This document shows positions 39,190-48,901 of a stretch of 64,000 nt of DNA, in pieces. How positions within the stretch are numbered: position 1 is the stretch's first letter; each line of letters opens with the position of its first letter. A model generated the notes under the pieces. It saw nothing but the letters and a program-made list of their open reading frames with translations. It had not been told where the DNA came from and searched no databases. The DNA is from Rhodococcoides fascians A25f (GTDB lineage: Bacteria > Actinomycetota > Actinomycetes > Mycobacteriales > Mycobacteriaceae), in the NCBI RefSeq assembly GCF_000760935.2, contig NZ_CP049744.1, positions 2,407,001 through 2,471,000 on the forward strand. The letters run 5' to 3'. Made by a program: the position numbers and the translations under genes.

Positions 39190-40311
39190 ATGACAGTGAC
39201 ACTGGCGGACGTCATCGAGGTTCTCGACAATGCCTACCCACCACGCCTGGCCGAGAGCTGGGACTCGGTGGGCCTGGTGTGTGGAGATCCCAAAGCTGTT
39301 GTGCAGCAGGTTCTGTACACAGTCGACGTCACCGATGCAGTGGTCGACGAAGCCATTGCCTGGGGCGCCGATCTGATCGTGGCCCACCACCCATTGCTGC
39401 TCAAAGGCGTGGACACCGTGGCGGCCGACACCGCGAAGGGGTCGGTGATCCACCGTTTGATCAAGGCCGACTGCGCACTGTTCACCGCCCACACCAATGC
39501 CGACTCCGCCGATCCGGGTGTATCCGACGCACTCGCAGCCGCCCTCGGCGTGATCGACACCAGGCCCCTCGACCCCATTCCTGCTCCTGCACACGACAAG
39601 TGGGTGGTCTTCGTACCGACCTCCGACTCGGCCGCGGTACGGCAGGCCCTGTTCGACGCCGGAGCCGGACAGATCGGCGACTACAGCGAAGCCAGCTGGC
39701 AGGCGACCGGTCTCGGCCAATTCCGTCCCGGCCCGAATGCGCACCCGACACTGGGCATTCTCGGTGAGGTGCACACGGAGACCGAGGATCGAATCGAGGT
39801 TGTTGCCCCCAAAGCAGAACGTGCGCAGTTGCTTTCGGCTCTACGTCACGCCCACCCCTACGAGGAGCCCGCGTTCGATGTCTTCGAGTCCGCGGCATTG
39901 CCGTCGTGCACCGGCTTGGGACGCATCGGTCGACTGCCGAATCCGATGACCCTCGCCGAGTTCACCGACGTCGTCCGCGAAGCGCTACCTGCCACGACGT
40001 GGGGAGTACGCGCTGCAGGAAATCCCGAGGCCACGGTCTCGGTGGTGGCGATGTGCGGGGGAGCAGGCGATTCGTTCCTGTCTGCCGTCGCGCGAACGGA
40101 CGCCGACGTGTACGTCACCTCGGATCTGCGGCACCACCCTGTCGACGAACATCTGCGCGCGGGTGGGCCCGCGGTGATCGACACCGCGCACTGGGCGTCG
40201 GAGTTCCCGTGGTGTGAACAGGCGCGCACCATCGTCGACACCGCGTTCGGTGACACGGACGGGTGGAGCAGCAGGGTCACCGATGTGCGCACCGACCCCT
40301 GGACGCTGTGA
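39190..40311 (+). CDS. NIF3-like / GTP cyclohydrolase I type 2-like metal protein
   Basis: The product has 373 aa. It has the dinuclear metal site residues in V-A-H-H-P-L-L (H-H near residue 65), T-N-A-D-x-A-D, and at the C-terminus T-S-D-L-R-H-H and D-T-A-H-W-x-S-E. An inserted middle domain (H-P-Y-E-E-P-A-F-D) is of the PII-like YqfO type. The function of NIF3 proteins is unsettled. The ATG is preceded by GAGGAG 10 bases upstream. A GTG overlapping the cobC stop is a longer alternative. It is followed by the zinc-ribbon gene, as in mycobacteria (Rv2230c-Rv2229c). Confidence 0.88.
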   Translation: MTVTLADVIEVLDNAYPPRLAESWDSVGLVCGDPKAVVQQVLYTVDVTDAVVDEAIAWGADLIVAHHPLLLKGVDTVAADTAKGSVIHRLIKADCALFTAHTNADSADPGVSDALAAALGVIDTRPLDPIPAPAHDKWVVFVPTSDSAAVRQALFDAGAGQIGDYSEASWQATGLGQFRPGPNAHPTLGILGEVHTETEDRIEVVAPKAERAQLLSALRHAHPYEEPAFDVFESAALPSCTGLGRIGRLPNPMTLAEFTDVVREALPATTWGVRAAGNPEATVSVVAMCGGAGDSFLSAVARTDADVYVTSDLRHHPVDEHLRAGGPAVIDTAHWASEFPWCEQARTIVDTAFGDTDGWSSRVTDVRTDPWTL

Positions 40312-40436
40312 TCGGTGACGATCGTGACTTGTGAACCCCTGGCGACAGGCGGTCGAAGCCGATCCGGCTCTCTCGGTTTCGAGCAGCCGGTAGGGTGATC
40401 TCTTACCAACTTCCATAGTCGCAGGAGTCATCAAGC

Positions 40437-41174
40437 GTGAACGTCGATCCCAAAGTCCAGGCCTCGCTGCTCGAATTGGCCGGTGTGGATACCGAACTCT
40501 CGCAGATCGCCCACCGCCGCAAAAGCCTCCCCGAGCAGCAGGAGGTGGACAAGCTCGAGACCGAGCGCACCACCCGCAAGGACGCGGCCGTGACGGTGCA
40601 GATCTCGATGGACGACCTCGATCGGGACATTCGCAAACTCGAGGGCGAGGTCGACGCGGTTCGTCAACGCGAGGCTCGCGACAAGAAGATGCTCGAGAGT
40701 GGCACCATCGCACCGAAGCAGATGACGGAGTTGCAGCACGAGCTCGGCAGCCTCGAACGTCGCCAGGGCATCCTCGAGGAGGAACTGCTCGAGGTCATGG
40801 AGCAGCGTGAGGCCAGCGAGCGGGACTACGAGCACGCCGGTGCGCAGCTGACGCAGATCGAGGACGAACTCGTCGACGCCGGCCGCCGCCGCGACGACGC
40901 CGTTGCAGACCTCGACACCGCCGAGAAGCGCAGCGCCGAGCGCCGCGAGTCCCTGGCATCGGGGTTGCCCGCGGATCTGCTTGCTGTTTACGAGAAGCAG
41001 CGAGCTCTCACCGGCCGCGGTGCGGCATTGCTGCAGGCTCGCCGCTGCGGTGCCTGCCGGATCGAGCTCGACCGCAACGAGATCGCGAGCATTGCCAACA
41101 AGCCGGCAGACGCTCTGATTCGTTGCTCGGAATGCAACGCAATCCTGGTGCGCACCAAGGAATCCGGAATTTGA
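40437..41174 (+). CDS. C4-type zinc ribbon coiled-coil protein (Rv2229c-like)
   Basis: The 245-aa protein is a long antiparallel coiled coil (about 5-185, rich in E, R and K heptads). It is followed by a C4 zinc ribbon, R-R-C-G-A-C (about 203-206) with R-C-S-E-C (about 231-234). This is the actinobacterial zf-RING_7 family, found across bacteria and proposed to act on nucleic acids, with no firm function. The GTG start fits the conserved N-terminus. The next gene starts 6 bases after its end, so the two are a tight unit. Confidence 0.88.
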   Translation: MNVDPKVQASLLELAGVDTELSQIAHRRKSLPEQQEVDKLETERTTRKDAAVTVQISMDDLDRDIRKLEGEVDAVRQREARDKKMLESGTIAPKQMTELQHELGSLERRQGILEEELLEVMEQREASERDYEHAGAQLTQIEDELVDAGRRRDDAVADLDTAEKRSAERRESLASGLPADLLAVYEKQRALTGRGAALLQARRCGACRIELDRNEIASIANKPADALIRCSECNAILVRTKESGI

Positions 41175-41179
41175 GCCAG

Positions 41180-42289
41180 ATGTCGCGGGTTGTCGCCGAG
41201 GCCGATGGAGGATCGCGGGGGAACCCCGGGCCCGCTGGATACGGCGCAGTGGTGTTCAGCGCCGATCGCTCGCAGGTGCTCGCCGAGCGTCGGGCTTCGT
41301 TGGGGGTGGCCACCAACAACGTCGCCGAGTACAACGGCCTGATCGCCGCACTCAGTGCCGCACGTGACGTCGGGGCCCGCGAGGTTGCCGTCCGCATGGA
41401 CTCCAAACTCGTCGTCGAGCAGATGTCCGGGCGCTGGAAAGTGAAGCACCCGGACATGATTCCGCTTCAGCGGAAAGCGGCCGAACTGGCTCGCGGCTTC
41501 GATTCCGTCACCTACGAGTGGATTCCGCGCGCACAGAACTCGCACGCCGATGCGCTCGCCAACGAGGCGATGGACGCCGCGGCCGAGGGTGTGGACCTGT
41601 CGGAACTGCCCGATGCCGAGCCGGCCACGAAGAAGGCCGAGTCGCCCGGGTGGACCGGTGCGATGGGGGAGCCCACGCGCCTGCTGCTGTTGCGGCACGG
41701 GCAGACCCCCATGTCGGTCGATCGGCGATACTCCGGCCGCGGCAATCCTGACTTGACGGAACTGGGTCAACGCCAAGCAGATTCTGCCGCAACGGTTCTC
41801 GGTTCACGGACAGACATCGACGCCATCGTGGCCTCGCCGCTCGCGCGCGCCCAACAGACGGCCTCAGCGACCGCCGACCGCCTGGGATTGCCCGTCACCA
41901 CTGTCGACGGTCTCATCGAGACCGACTTCGGCGACTGGGAAGGACTGACGTTCACCGAGGCCATGGAACGTCACCCCGAGGTCCACAAGGCGTGGCGCGG
42001 CGACACCTCCGTGGCACCACCGAACGGGGAGAGTTTCGACGCCGTACGTGTACGCATCGAAGCGACCCGTGACCAGTTGCTCACCGAGTACGCCGGAAAG
42101 ACCCTTCTGGTGGTCACCCATGTCACCCCGATCAAGATGCTGCTGCAACTTGCGCTCGACGTCGGCCCGTCGCTGCTGTATCGACTGCACCTCGATCTCG
42201 CGTCGCTGAGTATCGCCGAGTTCTACCCCGACGGCGGGGCCTCGGTGCGATTGGTGAACGACACCTCGCACCTGGCTTCACCGGCCTGA
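41180..42289 (+). CDS. bifunctional RNase HI / alpha-ribazole phosphatase-like protein
   Basis: The product has 369 aa. Residues 1-135 are an RNase HI domain with D-G-G-S-R-G-N-P-G, V-A-E-Y, M-D-S-K-L-V and N-x-x-A-D-A-L-A-N supplying the D-E-D-D metal site. It cleaves RNA in RNA/DNA hybrids. After a linker, residues 160-365 form a histidine-phosphatase domain starting L-L-L-R-H-G-Q-T, with E-T-D-F-G-x-W-E-G and T-H-V-T-P-I. This removes phosphate from alpha-ribazole phosphate in cobalamin synthesis. The fusion matches Rv2228c. TTG at 41171 is an alternative start overlapping the previous stop. Confidence 0.93.
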   Translation: MSRVVAEADGGSRGNPGPAGYGAVVFSADRSQVLAERRASLGVATNNVAEYNGLIAALSAARDVGAREVAVRMDSKLVVEQMSGRWKVKHPDMIPLQRKAAELARGFDSVTYEWIPRAQNSHADALANEAMDAAAEGVDLSELPDAEPATKKAESPGWTGAMGEPTRLLLLRHGQTPMSVDRRYSGRGNPDLTELGQRQADSAATVLGSRTDIDAIVASPLARAQQTASATADRLGLPVTTVDGLIETDFGDWEGLTFTEAMERHPEVHKAWRGDTSVAPPNGESFDAVRVRIEATRDQLLTEYAGKTLLVVTHVTPIKMLLQLALDVGPSLLYRLHLDLASLSIAEFYPDGGASVRLVNDTSHLASPA

Positions 42290-43149
42290 ACCGAGGCTCG
42301 GTTCCGTGCACGGGATCCGGGCGACAACAGTGACAACAGTCTGGACTCGTCTCGCGAGCCGGGTGCTGCGGTGTAGACGATCACCCGAACATCGGAGCCT
42401 GCCGGCTGGAACACGTCCCCATCGAGGACCATCGACCCCACCAGAGGATGGTCGATGTTCTTGCGTGCTCCCCGGTAGACGGCCGGCCGAGCGTGGTGCC
42501 AACGATCGGAGAATTCGTCGCTGCGCGCTCGAAGGTCATGGACGAGGTTGTCGAGCTCGGCGTCGTCGGGATGCGAAATTTGTGCCACGCGGAGGTCGCC
42601 GACCAGCGCGTCTCGATACTGTTCCCGTTGCCCGGGGTCGACCCACATGGTCGACATGTCCTCGGTCATCTCGAACCAGACCTGGTTGCGTGAATGTCCG
42701 GACAGGTCCATCGGATTGCCCATCAGAGCGGACCATGCCGCGTTCCATCTCAGCAGCCACCAATCGGCCGCGTACACCGCCGTAGGCCAGTTCTCGGCTC
42801 GGGCCAGCAGCCGATCGACGCTGTCCGGTACCGATCGATCGACGGCCGACGACGGTGCCGCGAGTCCGGCAGCTCGATACAACACTCCGGCATCGGCGAG
42901 GTCGAGGCCCAAGGCCCGAACGAGAGCAGCGACCACCGCCGCCGACGGATTCGACGCGCGACCCTGCTCCAGCTGGACCAGGTAGTCCACCGAGATTCCG
43001 GCGAGTGTGGCGAGTTCCTCGCGGCGTAACCCCGACGATCTCCGAGGCCTGACGGCCGAGTCGGAGGGGACGGGTGCGCTGCGGTCGCGCCAGCCACGGA
43101 GCACCGACGAGAAACCCGCCGGCCGGCGTCCCTGCTGCTCTACGGTCAT
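42223..43149 (-). CDS. XRE regulator with MmyB-like ligand domain
   Basis: The 308-aa protein starts at the ATG at 43149. A longer open frame has no homology. Residues 8-75 contain an XRE helix-turn-helix (L-R-R-E-E-L-A-T-L-A-G-I-S-V-D-Y-L-V-Q-L-E-Q-G-R). Residues of about 100-270 form the MmyB-like PAS-type ligand pocket (V-Y-A-A-D-W-W-L-L-R-W-N-A-A-W). Such regulators usually stand divergent to a short-chain dehydrogenase and control it, exactly as here. Its 3' end overlaps the RNase HI fusion gene by 67 bases on the opposite strand. Confidence 0.88.
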   Translation of the reverse strand: MTVEQQGRRPAGFSSVLRGWRDRSAPVPSDSAVRPRRSSGLRREELATLAGISVDYLVQLEQGRASNPSAAVVAALVRALGLDLADAGVLYRAAGLAAPSSAVDRSVPDSVDRLLARAENWPTAVYAADWWLLRWNAAWSALMGNPMDLSGHSRNQVWFEMTEDMSTMWVDPGQREQYRDALVGDLRVAQISHPDDAELDNLVHDLRARSDEFSDRWHHARPAVYRGARKNIDHPLVGSMVLDGDVFQPAGSDVRVIVYTAAPGSRDESRLLSLLSPGSRARNRASVQAGEARCEVSFTNRTEAPPSG

Positions 43150-43175
43150 CTCACCACTGTGCCACCTCGGCCACG

Positions 43176-43239
43176 GGCATCTTCTCGATGACGATCTGGG
43201 TGGTACCGGCAGACCTACCGACAAGCGGCATCTTCTCGA
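43176..43239. promoter_or_regulatory. 13-bp direct repeats between MmyB-like regulator and SDR gene
   Basis: GGCATCTTCTCGA occurs twice, at 43176-43188 and 43227-43239, exactly 51 bases apart (about five helical turns). Both copies lie in the 119-base divergent intergenic region. They are the best candidate sites for the XRE/MmyB-like regulator. Binding is inferred. Confidence 0.5.
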
Positions 43240-43268
43240 GCGGGCCGCCGCGCCTTAGCGTCGACGTC

Positions 43269-43967
43269 ATGAGCACAATCACGATGATCACCGGCGGCAA
43301 CAAGGGAATCGGCCACGAGACGGCGCGGCGCTTACAGCGTGCCGGCCACACCGTGGTCATCGGTGCCCGCAACCGTGAGCTGGGTCGTGCTGCGGCCGCC
43401 GACCTCGGCGTCACGTTCGTCCAACTGGACGTGACCGATCAGGGCAGCGTCGACGCTGCTGCGCGCCAGGTGCGTGCGGACCATGGACGCCTCGACGTCC
43501 TGATCAACAACGCAGGAATCACCGGCGCGTTCGTTCCGCTCGAACAAGGATCGGCGGATGACGCCCGAGACGTCTTCGACACCAACGTCTTCGGCGTCGT
43601 TCGAGTGACCAACGCATTCGTGCCACTGCTGAAGATCTCGAACCATCCACGAATCGTCAACATCTCCTCGGGTGTCGGATCCATTCAGGACACCATCGAG
43701 CACGACTACTTCGACTGGCAGGTGGTACCGCCGATCTACGCGTCGTCCAAGACCGCCCTCAACATGCTCACGGTGAAGTACGCGCGCGCCCTGCCGATGA
43801 TGCGAGTCAATGCCGCCGACCCCGGCTACACCCGCACTGATCTCAACGCAGGCAAGGGTGCACACGACGTCACGCAGGGCACCGACGAAATCGTCCGACT
43901 CGCCACGATTGCCGACGACGGACCTACCGGCACCGTGGGAAACAGTCAGGGTCTGCTCCGCTGGTGA
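43269..43967 (+). CDS. short-chain dehydrogenase/reductase
   Basis: The product has 232 aa. T-G-G-N-K-G-I-G at residue 8 binds NAD(P)H, and N-N-A-G stabilises the fold. S (N-I-S-S-G) and Y-A-S-S-K form the catalytic Ser-Tyr-Lys set. The G-A-R-N-R at the second strand end favours NADPH. The substrate is unknown. It is divergent from the MmyB-like regulator, which probably controls it. The region before the GNAT gene (43968-44064) shows no other gene. Confidence 0.9.
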   Translation: MSTITMITGGNKGIGHETARRLQRAGHTVVIGARNRELGRAAAADLGVTFVQLDVTDQGSVDAAARQVRADHGRLDVLINNAGITGAFVPLEQGSADDARDVFDTNVFGVVRVTNAFVPLLKISNHPRIVNISSGVGSIQDTIEHDYFDWQVVPPIYASSKTALNMLTVKYARALPMMRVNAADPGYTRTDLNAGKGAHDVTQGTDEIVRLATIADDGPTGTVGNSQGLLRW

Positions 43968-44064
43968 CCATCGACCGACAGGGCACGGTGCCGCTGCTCG
44001 CCGCACACGGTTGCCACCGCGGTAGTGCTCGTGGCGTTGCGGACATTCGCTCTATGGTCGAGGC

Positions 44065-44538
44065 ATGGGCGATGTCGAAATCCGGTTGGCGAGGTCCGAC
44101 GAAAACGAGACGATCTCGGAACTCGCACTTCGGTCGAAGGCTTACTGGGGATACTCCGAGGATTTCCTGCAGGCATGTCGTGTGGAGTTGACGTACGACT
44201 CGGCTGTATGCGGATCGGGTCGGATGTGGGTCGCCGTCGTCGGTTCGTCCGGGCCGGAAAGCTCCGTCGTCGGTTTCAGCGTGCTCGGGGGTGAAGCGCC
44301 TGCGGGTGAACTGACGGCACTCTTCGTGGACGCGAGTTCCATCGGAACCGGCTGTGGTCGAAAATTGCTCGAGCACACGATCAGTGAGGCTCGCGCGCAG
44401 GGATTCGAGCGTCTGACGCTCGACGCGGATCCCGGAGCCGAACCGTTCTATCTCCACTTCGGTGCCGTCCGCATCGGTACTGCTGTGAGTGGGTCGATCG
44501 CCGGGCGAGAACTGCCACGGCTCGAGATTGTCTTGTGA
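44065..44538 (+). CDS. GNAT-family N-acetyltransferase
   Basis: The 157-aa protein has a GNAT fold. Motif A is E-L-T-A-L-F-V-D-A-S-S-I-G-T-G-C-G-R-K-L-L (acetyl-CoA pyrophosphate loop Q/R-x-x-G-x-G/A replaced here by I-G-T-G-C-G-R). F-Y-L-H-F-G-A-V-R near the end is motif B. The acceptor is unknown. It lies on its own after the SDR gene and converges on the ArsB-like transporter gene with 17 bases between. Confidence 0.85.
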   Translation: MGDVEIRLARSDENETISELALRSKAYWGYSEDFLQACRVELTYDSAVCGSGRMWVAVVGSSGPESSVVGFSVLGGEAPAGELTALFVDASSIGTGCGRKLLEHTISEARAQGFERLTLDADPGAEPFYLHFGAVRIGTAVSGSIAGRELPRLEIVL

Positions 44539-44555
44539 CGAGGGCCCGATGAGGC

Positions 44556-45806
44556 CTAGAACTGCAACGCGAGCCACAAGCCCGCCACGGCCCCGACGAT
44601 GGTCAGTGGAGTGGTGATGACGCCCAACACGGTGAAGGTGCGCAGGTCTGCCGGCTCGTCGTTGGCCGATGCGACGCGTCGCCACAGCATGATTGCCAGC
44701 GACCCGACGTAGGTGAGGTTGGGGCCGAGGTTGACCCCGATCACCATGGCCAACAACAGCGCTGGGGGAGCGTCGGCGCCGAACGCGGCCAGTAATAGCA
44801 GGGTGGCGGGCAGGTTGTTGACGATGTTCGACGCCACCGCCGCAATGGCAGCCGCGGCCAGCAGGGACGCGAAGGTGGTGTCGGACGGCAGGATTCGCGC
44901 CAGCCAGTCGCCGATCGGGCCCGTCGTCACGCCGAGAACGACGATGCCGAGAAGAAAGACGAATCCACAGAAGGGCAGATCGGCGCCGCGCAGAATGGCG
45001 CGAGGTGTGGTGTGCCGAGCTCGAAGTGCCGGGATCGCGAGCGCAATCGACCCCACGGCCGCCACCCAGAACGGTTCGATATCGAACAGTCCCGCCACCG
45101 CAAAGCCGACGAGTGTCGCACCGAGGATGAGCAGCGTGCTGCGAGGTGCGGGCACGTCGTCGGTTCTGTGTTCGGTCGGGGTTTGCGTTGGTGTCGCGGT
45201 GCGGGTCAGATCCTTGCGGAAGAAGATCAGGAACACCGCCAGTTCGATGGCGACCGCGAAGATCCACGGAAGTGCCATCAGGGCCGTGAAATGCAGGAAG
45301 GTCAGTCCGGTCGCAGCGAAGGCCAGCAGGTTGGTCAGATTGGACACCGGCAGCAGAGTCGACGCCGAATTGGACAGGTGCGCAGTGGCGTAACTGTGTG
45401 GACGCGGCGACATCCCCAGGATGCGAGCTGCACCGATGATGGCCGGTGTCAGCAGAACCACGGTCGCGTCGAGGCTCAGTACGGCTGTGGTTGCCGCTGC
45501 CGCTGCGAACACGAGGGTGAGCAGTCTGCGGGGGCTGCCCTTGGATCCGCGTCGTAGCTTCGCGGCGATCCAGGTGAACACACCGAGGGCATCCGACAGA
45601 TGCGCCAGGATCAGGATGAACGCCAGAAATACCACGGTGGGAGCGAGTTCGAGTACCTGCTCCCGAGCGGCGTCGAGGCTGACCAGGCCGACGAGAAGAA
45701 CAACTGCTGCCGCTGGAAGCGCGGCGACGATCTCGGGGAGACCGCGCGGGCGAACGATGGCGAAGACGAGAACGGCGGCGACCAATGCCGCAGCGAGAAC
45801 GGTCAC
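44556..45806 (-). CDS. ArsB/NhaD-like SLC13-type membrane transporter
   Basis: The 416-aa protein has about 11 transmembrane helices. The first half has the re-entrant motif L-S-L-D-A-T-V-V-L-L-T-P-A-I-I and the second half S-N-I-V-N-N-L-P-A-T-L-L-L, the paired motifs of the arsenite/sodium-proton antiporter (IT) superfamily. Arsenite export is possible, but no arsR or arsC lies nearby, so the cargo is open. The GTG start overlaps the stop of the DUF1697 gene (GTGA). Confidence 0.83.
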   Translation of the reverse strand: MTVLAAALVAAVLVFAIVRPRGLPEIVAALPAAAVVLLVGLVSLDAAREQVLELAPTVVFLAFILILAHLSDALGVFTWIAAKLRRGSKGSPRRLLTLVFAAAAATTAVLSLDATVVLLTPAIIGAARILGMSPRPHSYATAHLSNSASTLLPVSNLTNLLAFAATGLTFLHFTALMALPWIFAVAIELAVFLIFFRKDLTRTATPTQTPTEHRTDDVPAPRSTLLILGATLVGFAVAGLFDIEPFWVAAVGSIALAIPALRARHTTPRAILRGADLPFCGFVFLLGIVVLGVTTGPIGDWLARILPSDTTFASLLAAAAIAAVASNIVNNLPATLLLLAAFGADAPPALLLAMVIGVNLGPNLTYVGSLAIMLWRRVASANDEPADLRTFTVLGVITTPLTIVGAVAGLWLALQF

Positions 45807-46327
45807 GCGAGAATCTTCACGAGAGTGCGAACGTTCCGCGTGGTGGTCGTGGCCTTGTACTTCGCCTTCGCCGTGGCTTTCCCGAACGTGCTGTCGGTGG
45901 TGTTGCCCTTGCGCACCTCCCAGTAGAGCACGCTTTTCCCCTCGGCAATCCTCTCGAGCTCGGGGTCGAGTTCTTCTGCAAGAGCGGACAATTCGGTCAA
46001 ATGGCTATCGTCGCTACCGAACACCACATAAGGATGCCAGCCTTCCCGTTCGGCGTCGAACGGGTAGGACTCCACTATCGCCCCCAGTGCCGGGGCGTCG
46101 AGCACGACAACCCAGGCTCGGTAGCCGAACGCCTCGGCGAGCGTGCTTTCCACCTGTGCTTTCAGGGCGGCGGCGGTCAGCGGCGACTGCAGCAGTACAT
46201 TGCCGGTCGCCAGAATCGTGCGGACATTCGTGAAGCCGGCCGAGGCCAAAGCAGCACGGAGATCGACCATCTTGATGTTGATGCCGCCGACGTTGATGCC
46301 GCGCAGCAGCACGACCCATTCACTCAT
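45803..46327 (-). CDS. DUF1697 family protein
   Basis: The 174-aa protein begins at the ATG giving S-E-W-V-V-L-L-R-G-I-N-V-G-G, the conserved DUF1697 start (L-R-G-I-N-V-G-G). It continues with L-A-S-A-G-F-T-N-V-R-T-I-L-A-T-G-N-V. Its end, T-x-T-T-R-N-V-R-T-L-x-K, is typical. The family is widespread and its function is unknown. A longer frame upstream runs into the TetR operator region and is rejected. It is coupled to the transporter gene behind it. Confidence 0.87.
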   Translation of the reverse strand: MSEWVVLLRGINVGGINIKMVDLRAALASAGFTNVRTILATGNVLLQSPLTAAALKAQVESTLAEAFGYRAWVVVLDAPALGAIVESYPFDAEREGWHPYVVFGSDDSHLTELSALAEELDPELERIAEGKSVLYWEVRKGNTTDSTFGKATAKAKYKATTTTRNVRTLVKILA

Positions 46328-46373
46328 GGACAGAACTGTAGTGAAGCGCTCGAGAACAACCATTGAAGTCAGT

Positions 46374-46391
46374 AGTTAGTAACCAGTAACT
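46374..46391. promoter_or_regulatory. candidate TetR operator
   Basis: AGTTA and TAACT form an inverted repeat around GTAACCAG, just before the tetR start and between tetR and the divergent DUF1697 gene. A direct AGTAAC repeat overlaps it. Autoregulation of the TetR-MFS pair from here is likely but not proven. Confidence 0.4.
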
Positions 46392-46398
46392 TGAACCC

Positions 46399-46977
46399 AT
46401 GGCGCAGCGTGGACGGATGACAGGCTCGGACCGACGGCAGCAAATACTGCGGATAGCGGCAGACGAATTCGCTTCGTCCGGACTGCACGGCGGTTCGACC
46501 GACAGGATCGCCCGCGAAGCAGGGATCACCCAGGCCTACATCTTTCGAATATTCGGAACCAAGAAGGCACTGTTCTCCGAACTGGTCGTCGCGTCCTTCG
46601 ATCGTGTGGCGGATGGGATGCGCGAGGCGGCAGGCGCAGCCACCGGGCACCAAGCGTTGGCCGCGATGGGGGAGCGCTATTACTCCATGCTCGAGGATCG
46701 AACCTCACTCCTGCTCCAGCTGCAGGGGATCGCCGCGTGTGGCGACTCCGAGGTGCGGGACGCCGTTCGAGAGGCCTTCGCCCGGATGTGGAACACCGTC
46801 GTAGAGGTCACCGGGCTCGACGCCGTGACCGTCAAGGCGTTTCTCGCGTTCGGCATGCTGCTCAACAGTGGCGCAGCCATGCAGATTCATGAGGTCGACC
46901 AACCCTGGGCGAACGGAGTGGGCACTCGCATCCACGCCGGATTGTTCGATCACATCACCAGCGATACGAACCGGTGA
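46399..46977 (+). CDS. TetR-family transcriptional regulator
   Basis: The 192-aa repressor has an N-terminal helix-turn-helix (residues of about 12-58: R-R-Q-Q-I-L-R-I-A-A-D-E-F-A-S-S-G, I-T-Q-A-Y-I-F-R-I-F-G-T-K-K-A-L-F). The helical ligand-binding domain follows. It overlaps the MFS exporter gene by 4 bases (GTGA), the usual arrangement of a drug-responsive repressor with its efflux pump. The inducer is unknown. Confidence 0.92.
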   Translation: MAQRGRMTGSDRRQQILRIAADEFASSGLHGGSTDRIAREAGITQAYIFRIFGTKKALFSELVVASFDRVADGMREAAGAATGHQALAAMGERYYSMLEDRTSLLLQLQGIAACGDSEVRDAVREAFARMWNTVVEVTGLDAVTVKAFLAFGMLLNSGAAMQIHEVDQPWANGVGTRIHAGLFDHITSDTNR

Positions 46978-48377
46978 CCGCCGACGCCGAGGTCAGCGGG
47001 GAGCGCCTGTTGGTACCCGCGCTGGTGTTCGTCGGAGTGGTCGTCGCTGCCGTCGGTAGCCTCGGTGCACCGCTGATCACCAGTGTCGCAACCACATTCG
47101 ACGTCTCACTGTCGAGTGCGCAGTGGACGTTGACGCTGGCCCTGTTGACAGGCGCCGTGACCACGCCGCTGCTAGGTCGGCTGGGTTCCGGTCCGCATCG
47201 ACGTGCGGCCATCCTCGTCACGCTCGCCGTCGTGTCGGTCGGCGGAGTTCTGACCGCACTGCCGCTGTCCTTCGCCTGGTTGCTCCTGGGCCGCGCGGCC
47301 CAGGGAGTGGGGCTGGCCCTGACCTCGATGCTGATGGGGGTTGCACGAGATCATTTGTTCAGCAGTCGGTCTGGTTCCACCATCGCGCTGCTGTCGGTTG
47401 CGTCGACGGCGGGTGTCGGAGTGGGATACCCGTTGTCAGGGTTTTTGACCGACCACGGTGGGATTCGCGCCGCCTACGGATTCGGTGCCGCTCTGACGGT
47501 CATGGCGGTGGTGGTTGCTCTGAAGGCGATTCCACCCTCGACCCAGAAGCGGGCGACTCCACTGGACGTTCCCGGTGCAGTGCTGCTCGCGTTCGCCCTG
47601 TCGTTCGTCTTGATTCTCGTGAGTGAGACCGCGCTGTGGGCGAGCCACGCCTGGACGGCGGTGGTACTCGGTACAGGTGCAGTTGTCGCGACCGCCATCT
47701 GGGTACGCGTCGAACTTTCCAGCCCGGCACCGCTCGTCGATCTCCGATTGCTCCGCCGTCGAGCTGTGGTCGGCGCGAACGGCGCGATGTTCTTGGGCGG
47801 CATCGGCATGTATTTGTTGCTGGCCATCACCACGCGTTACGCGCAGACACCCTCCGCGGCCGGTTACGGCTTCGGTCTCGACGTCTTCGCCGCCGGGCTG
47901 GTTCTGGTTCCGTTCTCGGTGTTCGGGTTTCTCGCGGGCAAGCTCGTGCCTCGTGCACTGCGTCGAGTGGGGCCGGGTAGCGCACTGTCGGTCAGCGCAC
48001 TCGTCGTTCTGGCGGCCCTGGTCCTGTTCGCCTCCACCCGCACCGACATCGCGCAACTCTGCGTGGTGATGGGCATCCTCGGCGTCGGAGTGGGGAGTTT
48101 CTCGGCTGCGCTGCCTGCCGTCGTTCTGTCGGTCGTCCCTCCCGAGGAGACGTCGAGTGCCATGAGTATCACCCAGGTGGTGCGCAGCGTCGGATTTGCC
48201 TTCGGTAGTGCGATCGGTGGGCTCGTGTTGGCCACGGGGACCAGTGCAGGGTCCACCTTTCCCTCGGAGGGGGCCTACACGTCGGCGGCCTGGGTGGGCG
48301 CAGCCGTCACCGCTGCCGCGGCCGTCGTGAGTGCCACTGTTCTTCGTGGCCGGGCAGTCGCCGGACATCCGACGTGA
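46974..48377 (+). CDS. MFS drug/solute exporter
   Basis: The 467-aa membrane protein has 14 likely transmembrane helices (DHA2-like). The L-L-G-R-L-G-S-G-P-H-R-R motif A is in the loop between helices 2 and 3, and L-L-G-R-A-A-Q-G-V-G-L follows. Motif C is present as A-S-T-A-G-V-G-V-G-Y-P-L-S-G in helix 5. GTG start overlaps the tetR stop. Export of an antibiotic or lipophilic compound under TetR control is the probable role. The gene ends 20 bases before rnpB. Confidence 0.87.
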   Translation: MTADAEVSGERLLVPALVFVGVVVAAVGSLGAPLITSVATTFDVSLSSAQWTLTLALLTGAVTTPLLGRLGSGPHRRAAILVTLAVVSVGGVLTALPLSFAWLLLGRAAQGVGLALTSMLMGVARDHLFSSRSGSTIALLSVASTAGVGVGYPLSGFLTDHGGIRAAYGFGAALTVMAVVVALKAIPPSTQKRATPLDVPGAVLLAFALSFVLILVSETALWASHAWTAVVLGTGAVVATAIWVRVELSSPAPLVDLRLLRRRAVVGANGAMFLGGIGMYLLLAITTRYAQTPSAAGYGFGLDVFAAGLVLVPFSVFGFLAGKLVPRALRRVGPGSALSVSALVVLAALVLFASTRTDIAQLCVVMGILGVGVGSFSAALPAVVLSVVPPEETSSAMSITQVVRSVGFAFGSAIGGLVLATGTSAGSTFPSEGAYTSAAWVGAAVTAAAAVVSATVLRGRAVAGHPT

Positions 48378-48397
48378 GCCGGGTAGAGTACGCAACC

Positions 48398-48845
<448 letters not shown>

Positions 48846-48901
48846 ACTCACTTTTCTCGCAGTTCTCCTGCGGCGGTGCTCCATGGGGCACACTGGAAGT
48901 C

